The notes under the pieces are model-generated. The model saw nothing but the letters and a program-made list of their open reading frames with translations. It was not told where the DNA came from and did no database searches. From Acidobacteriaceae bacterium (lineage in GTDB: Bacteria > Acidobacteriota > Terriglobia > Terriglobales > Acidobacteriaceae): 7,252 nt of DNA. Each line of letters starts with the position of its first letter. Position 1 is the stretch's first letter. The stretch covers positions 1 through 7,252 of the forward strand of contig PLKY01000010.1 of the NCBI GenBank assembly GCA_003140785.1, written 5' to 3'. Below, piece after piece: positions 6,673-7,252 of this stretch. Both the position numbers and the translations under genes were made by a program.

Positions 6673-6734
6673 GCGGAGCTGTGCCTCAAGCATTCAAATT
6701 GAAGACCGCCAATCTGACCGTAAGCTATTAAAAA

Positions 6735-7252
6735 ATGAACAACTTGTGTCAAATTGACAAAGAGGTCGAAAACTCTTCAAGCTGGTGGGCGGTATACACG
6801 CGCCATCAGCATGAAAAGGCAGTTGCGCAGGTACTCTCTACCAAGGGATTCGAAGTTTTTCTGCCGCTTTACGACTCCGTCCGTCGCTGGAAAGATAGAA
6901 GCAAAACCCTCTCTTTGCCGCTTTTCCCTTGCTATGTTTTCGTGCGGGGCGGAATGAATCGCCGGCTGCAGGTTGTGACGACCCCTGGTATTCATACCAT
7001 CCTCTACAGCGGCGAACGCCTCGCATTTATCCCAAACGATGAAATTGATTCAATTAGGAGGGCTGTCAACAGCCCCACCCGTGTCGAGCCACATCCATTT
7101 CTGCGATGCGGCGAGATGGTTAGAGTAACCCGCGGAAGTCTTGAAGGGGTTGTTGGAGTACTGGTGCGCAAGAAGAGTCTTTTCCGGCTGGTTCTTTCCG
7201 TGGAAATGCTCGCGCAATCAGTATCGGTCGAAATCGATGCCGCGGATGTGGA
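6735..7252 (+). CDS. UpxY/RfaH-like NusG paralog (transcription antiterminator), 3' end outside window
   Basis: A specialised NusG-family elongation factor that binds RNA polymerase through its NGN domain and suppresses pausing or termination, usually in one long polysaccharide operon. The 172 visible residues contain the NGN hallmark WWAVYTRHQHEKAVAQVL (17-34), then GFEVFLPLY (38-46), RRWKDRSKTLSLPLFPCYVF (50-69) and VTTPGIHTILYSG (81-93). The KOW region begins GEMVRVTRGSLEGVVGVLVR (126-145). The hydrophobic PLFPCYVFV strand and the GxxVRVxxGxxxGxxG order are diagnostic. ATG 6735 directly follows an in-frame TAA (6729-6731); there is no Shine-Dalgarno, only an A-run, and TTG at 6744 is the only near alternative. 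At a usual 170-185 aa the gene should end within a few codons of the window edge. Such genes commonly come first in capsule or exopolysaccharide operons, so one is expected to the right. Confidence 0.88.
   Translation, partial: MNNLCQIDKEVENSSSWWAVYTRHQHEKAVAQVLSTKGFEVFLPLYDSVRRWKDRSKTLSLPLFPCYVFVRGGMNRRLQVVTTPGIHTILYSGERLAFIPNDEIDSIRRAVNSPTRVEPHPFLRCGEMVRVTRGSLEGVVGVLVRKKSLFRLVLSVEMLAQSVSVEIDAADV

Larger units (their letters stand above)
5466..6734. other. 1.27-kb gene-poor region before the NusG paralog
   Basis: I find no convincing gene here on either strand. The longest open frame (minus strand, 5854-6243) shows no recognisable motif, unusual composition and no ribosome-binding site; the short plus-strand frames at 5902-6087 and 6035-6277 overlap each other and look random. 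What is visible is structure: nested inverted repeats at 5707-5749, an inverted repeat at 6372-6394, a consensus -35 at 6403, and two perfect hairpins at 6586-6606 and 6658-6672. The left third contains an A/T-rich patch around 5590-5640. The right third is best read as the regulatory leader of the downstream antiterminator gene; the rest may be decayed coding DNA or insertion-sequence debris. Confidence 0.55.

Noticed and set aside
6736..6762. Palindrome TGTCAAATTGACA as an operator
   Set aside because: It lies within the first codons of the NusG paralog, is short, and no second copy is seen nearby; chance is sufficient.

Overview
The window looks like an accessory stretch of a soil-type bacterial chromosome, most likely Acidobacteriota (Terriglobia). 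That assignment rests on family resemblance only: a tRNA-Asn-associated tyrosine recombinase, a short XRE regulator, a UpxY-type NusG paralog, and GC-rich core genes beside visibly more A/T-rich accessory DNA. There is no rRNA or other marker gene here, so the taxon is an inference.

Layout. (1) Positions 1-1188 hold the 3' part of an APC-superfamily amino acid permease, and 1356-2159 a complete PP2C-type Ser/Thr phosphatase; these look like ordinary chromosomal genes. (2) Positions 2160-3175 are a junkyard of mobile-element debris. On the minus strand lies a toxin-antitoxin relic: the C-terminal half of an HTH/excisionase-type antitoxin, joined by a GTGA overlap to the first ~39 residues of a PIN-domain toxin. 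Next come two direct repeats, a perfect 9-bp inverted repeat, the 3' half of a tRNA-Asn(GTT) gene acting as an attachment-site scar, and the C-terminal end of a tyrosine recombinase whose last codons read through the tRNA acceptor stem. The toxin, antitoxin and recombinase are all truncated. (3) Positions 3178-5465 hold an intact two-gene unit: a 71-aa XRE regulator preceded by two tandem palindromes, then a 666-aa OatA-like membrane O-acyltransferase with a C-terminal SGNH domain. That gene carries a run of nine G in its coding sequence. (4) Positions 5466-6734 form a 1.27-kb stretch without a convincing gene but with several inverted repeats and one good promoter candidate. (5) Positions 6735-7252 hold a UpxY/RfaH-like NusG paralog, cut by the window end.

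How it may fit together (inference): the acyltransferase would decorate a surface polysaccharide, and a UpxY-type antiterminator commonly heads a long polysaccharide operon, which would lie to the right of the window. The recombination scar immediately left suggests that the XRE-acyltransferase unit, and perhaps the polysaccharide locus, arrived or was reshuffled through integration at a tRNA-Asn gene. No complete new defence or mobile system can be supported. The most checkable leads are the attP-like scar, the decayed toxin-antitoxin pair, the palindromes in front of the XRE gene, the G9 tract, and the structured leader of the antiterminator.
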